From Microbacteriaceae bacterium (lineage in GTDB: Bacteria; Actinomycetota; Actinomycetes; Actinomycetales; Microbacteriaceae), in NCBI GenBank assembly GCA_019638805.1, contig JAHBTA010000002.1, positions 656,978 to 720,977 of the forward strand: 64,000 nucleotides of DNA. Direction: 5' to 3'. The notes under the pieces were generated by a model that worked only from the letters and a program-made list of their open reading frames with translations, did not search any database and was not told the origin of the DNA. Of the stretch, positions 62,456 to 64,000 are shown in pieces. The position numbers and the translations under genes were made by a program. Numbering within the stretch: the first letter of the stretch is position 1; every line of letters begins with the position of its first letter.

Positions 62456-62827
62456 CTAGACACGAAGGGCTGGCTCACGCAGGCTCGCCTCGCCGCGCGA
62501 GTCGTGGCGCTGCTGACGACGGACCGCAGCCTCGCGCAGGCGCGCACGGATGAGCAGAGCGACGCTCACGGGTCCCATGATGATGAACTTGAGCGCGTTC
62601 CAGCATGCCCACAGGACGATGAGGTGGAGCCAGCCTGGGTCGCCGCCGGCTGCCAAGCCAGAGCAGATGCTGGCAATCAGGATGTACGGAAGCGCGACCA
62701 GCATCGCTGGTATCCCCCACTTGAGTCCGCGACGTGTGCGGATGGCAGCGAGCAGTCGGTTGCTCGGCATGTAGCGGTGCAGGTAGTCGCGGGTGCGAAC
62801 GCCAAGCGTCCAGATAAGGCGGAACAT
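62456..62827 (-). CDS. Small membrane protein of unknown function
   Basis: A 123-residue protein. The N-terminal 35 residues are basic (MFRLIWTLGVRTRDYLHRYMPSNRLL), then come two hydrophobic stretches, WGIPAMLVALPYILIASICSGLAA and LHLIVLWACWNALKFIIMGPVSVALLI, and a charged tail. I do not know a function; similar small proteins occur in actinobacterial accessory regions. The ATG at 62827 is the start that keeps the MFRLIW opening. It converges on the helix-turn-helix gene with a two-base gap. Confidence 0.6.
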   Translation of the reverse strand: MFRLIWTLGVRTRDYLHRYMPSNRLLAAIRTRRGLKWGIPAMLVALPYILIASICSGLAAGGDPGWLHLIVLWACWNALKFIIMGPVSVALLIRARLREAAVRRQQRHDSRGEASLREPALRV

Positions 62828-63023
62828 GACGGGCCTCTCGTCACACGTGTTACTCCGTCGAGGAGGCAGAACGTGTGTGAGTGCCCGAAGGCCGTCCCGG
62901 AGGACCCGCAATATGAGGAGAACCTGCCTCACCGTCCACTGTACGCCGGGGTCGGCGTTCATGGAACCCTCCGGCTTCCGCGTCGCCGCGCGCACCTCTC
63001 TGTAGGAGCGAGAGGACCCGACG
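62828..63023. other. Intergenic region before the dprA-like gene
   Basis: 196 bases between the divergent membrane-protein and dprA-like genes. It has CACACGTGTT near 62836 and AACGTGTGTGA near 62866 as an imperfect inverted pair; otherwise I see nothing in it beyond the ribosome binding site at about 63011-63017. Confidence 0.35.
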
Positions 63024-64000
63024 ATGACAAACCTGAGCCACGTAGTCCAGGACGAGCGCACAGCACGGATGGTGCTGTCGATGATCGTCGACCCAGACGA
63101 CGCCGTGACGGGCCGCCTCCTCGGCGAACTGGGAACGCTTGAGCTGTTTCGGCTTGCCGAGCGTGATGACGCGGTGCCGGGCCTCAGTACCGTTGACGCT
63201 CAGGTGTGGCGTTCCCAGTTCCAGCGCTCGGACACTCGGACACTTGAGCAGAACGTCGTCGAAGCCGAGCGCGCTGGTATCGGCACGCTGATTCCCGGCG
63301 ACAAGGAATGGCCATCCGCGCTCGACGATCTTGGCGACCGGCGGCCGTACCTCTTGTGGACTCGTGGGGCGACCTCGTTCCTCGCGCGACCGCTCAGCGA
63401 TTTGGTCACGATCACGGGCGCGAGGGCTTCGACCTCGTACGGCGACCATGTGGCCGAGCAGCTTGCCTCTGACCTCGCCGACGCTGAACGGCTTGTCGTG
63501 GCCGGCGGTGCGTACGGCATCGAGGGCGCTGCCCATCGAGCGGCCTTGGCGTGTGGTGGCGGCACGATCGCGGTCATGGCGAACGGCGTAGACCGCATGT
63601 ACCCGATGGGTCACCGTGAACTGCTTGAGCGGGTGGCCGACCTGGGCCTCATGGTCAGCGAGATGCCACCGGGCGCAGCGCCGACGCGCCATCGCTTCAT
63701 TGCTCGGGCGCGGGTAATGGCTGCACTCTCCGCAGCAACCGTCGTAGTCGAGGCTGGCGTTCGCTCTGGATCGATGACCGTCGCCCGGCGTGCGCGCGAG
63801 CTCGGCCGCACCGTCGGAGCGGTCCCTGGTCCGGTGACGTCCGCGACGAGCCCCGGCCCTCACCAGCTCCTGCGCGATGGTGCTTCATTGGTTGCGGAGG
63901 CCTCGGACCTGGTTTCTCCACGCGGACGTGACAGGACTGAAACGAGTCAAACGCCCACGGCATCCCGCACATCGATGCGGCCTTCAGCGGCCACGAAGTC
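63024..64000 (+). CDS. DprA/Smf-like DNA-processing protein, truncated by the window end
   Basis: An open frame from the ATG at 63024 (GAGAGGAC upstream) to the window edge, at least 325 residues. GTLIPGDKEWPSALDDL, VTITGARASTSYGDHVAEQLASDLA, VVAGGAYGIEGAAHRAALACGGGTIAVMANGVDRMYPMGHREL, MPPGAAPTRHRFIARARVMAALSAATVVVEAG and SGSMTVARRARELGRTVGAVPGP form the complete DprA Rossmann domain (about residues 95-290). DprA loads RecA onto incoming single strands in transformation. The accessory neighbours suggest this may be an extra, island-borne copy rather than the housekeeping one. Confidence 0.85.
   Translation, partial: MTNLSHVVQDERTARMVLSMIVDPDDAVTGRLLGELGTLELFRLAERDDAVPGLSTVDAQVWRSQFQRSDTRTLEQNVVEAERAGIGTLIPGDKEWPSALDDLGDRRPYLLWTRGATSFLARPLSDLVTITGARASTSYGDHVAEQLASDLADAERLVVAGGAYGIEGAAHRAALACGGGTIAVMANGVDRMYPMGHRELLERVADLGLMVSEMPPGAAPTRHRFIARARVMAALSAATVVVEAGVRSGSMTVARRARELGRTVGAVPGPVTSATSPGPHQLLRDGASLVAEASDLVSPRGRDRTETSQTPTASRTSMRPSAATK

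Noticed and set aside
62450..63142. A plus-strand frame across the small membrane protein.
   Set aside because: The opposite-strand protein has clear hydrophobic helices, and the plus frame also runs into the dprA-like start region.
62850..63863. A minus-strand frame opposite the dprA-like gene.
   Set aside because: The plus strand encodes a full DprA Rossmann domain; the minus frame has no similarity.

Overview
The window is about 64 kb of very GC-rich, densely packed bacterial chromosome. Lsr2, a two-subunit phenylacetate/branched-chain catabolic block, NrdR-type boxes before nrdA, a TetR-type PaaR and frequent leaderless starts all point to an actinobacterium. A member of the Microbacteriaceae or a close relative in the Micrococcales is my best guess; this is inferred from gene content, not from a marker gene. 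Only one stretch above 300 bases lacks a gene (20866-21209), and it holds the nrdA control region. I see no rRNA, tRNA or CRISPR array.

Left part (1-29136), mostly housekeeping and small modules: the end of an O-acetylhomoserine sulfhydrylase with a CoA-binding partner; a DUF3060 lipoprotein; a rhodanese; a DUF255 protein; a DUF262-DUF1524-RAMA predicted modified-DNA nuclease beside an orphan antitoxin with a broken toxin; a metallo-beta-lactamase-fold hydrolase; an aldo/keto reductase; a toxin/antitoxin-like pair; an ArsR-SRPBCC pair; the giant helicase HrpA; an AhpD-like protein, an SDR, a GIY-YIG nuclease and an amino-acid racemase; the class I ribonucleotide reductase nrdA/nrdB; an MFS exporter; an ABC-2-like permease with its TetR; hydrolases; a Phd/RelE module; a DUF4349 lipoprotein and an AlaX-like editing protein.

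Middle (29130-44154), amino-acid catabolism: a leucine/isovalerate operon (carboxylase beta and alpha subunits, acyl-CoA dehydrogenase, MaoC hydratase, CitE-like lyase) with a divergent TetR; a branched-chain 2-oxoacid dehydrogenase operon (E1alpha, E1beta, E2) with a divergent Lrp/AsnC regulator; threonine degradation (tdh-kbl); and a TPP-dependent enzyme of unknown substrate.

Right-middle (44123-54149), the phenylacetate (paa) regulon: thioesterase | paaF-paaH-paaZ, then paaR-paaI | paaABCDE-paaG. Two near-identical palindromes, placed the same way relative to two divergent promoters, mark the likely PaaR operators. A second E1alpha-E1beta-E2 operon with its own Lrp/AsnC regulator follows (54242-58447).

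Right end (58463-64000): a solute-binding lipoprotein, Lsr2, a VOC protein, higBA, an MNT nucleotidyltransferase, a helix-turn-helix protein, a small membrane protein and a DprA-like gene cut by the window edge; this end looks accessory.

The most unusual signals are: (i) every convergent gap longer than 50 bases is bounded by an inverted repeat, and a 21-base example lies in frame inside hrpA; (ii) the redox-active C-terminal tail of NrdA sits on a separate, overlapping 33-codon frame after a six-G run; (iii) NrdB has Phe where the radical Tyr is expected; (iv) paaR carries a 36-bp minisatellite encoding repeated RGRP motifs; (v) at least 17 genes begin 6-8 bases after a TANNNT box, consistent with leaderless mRNA.
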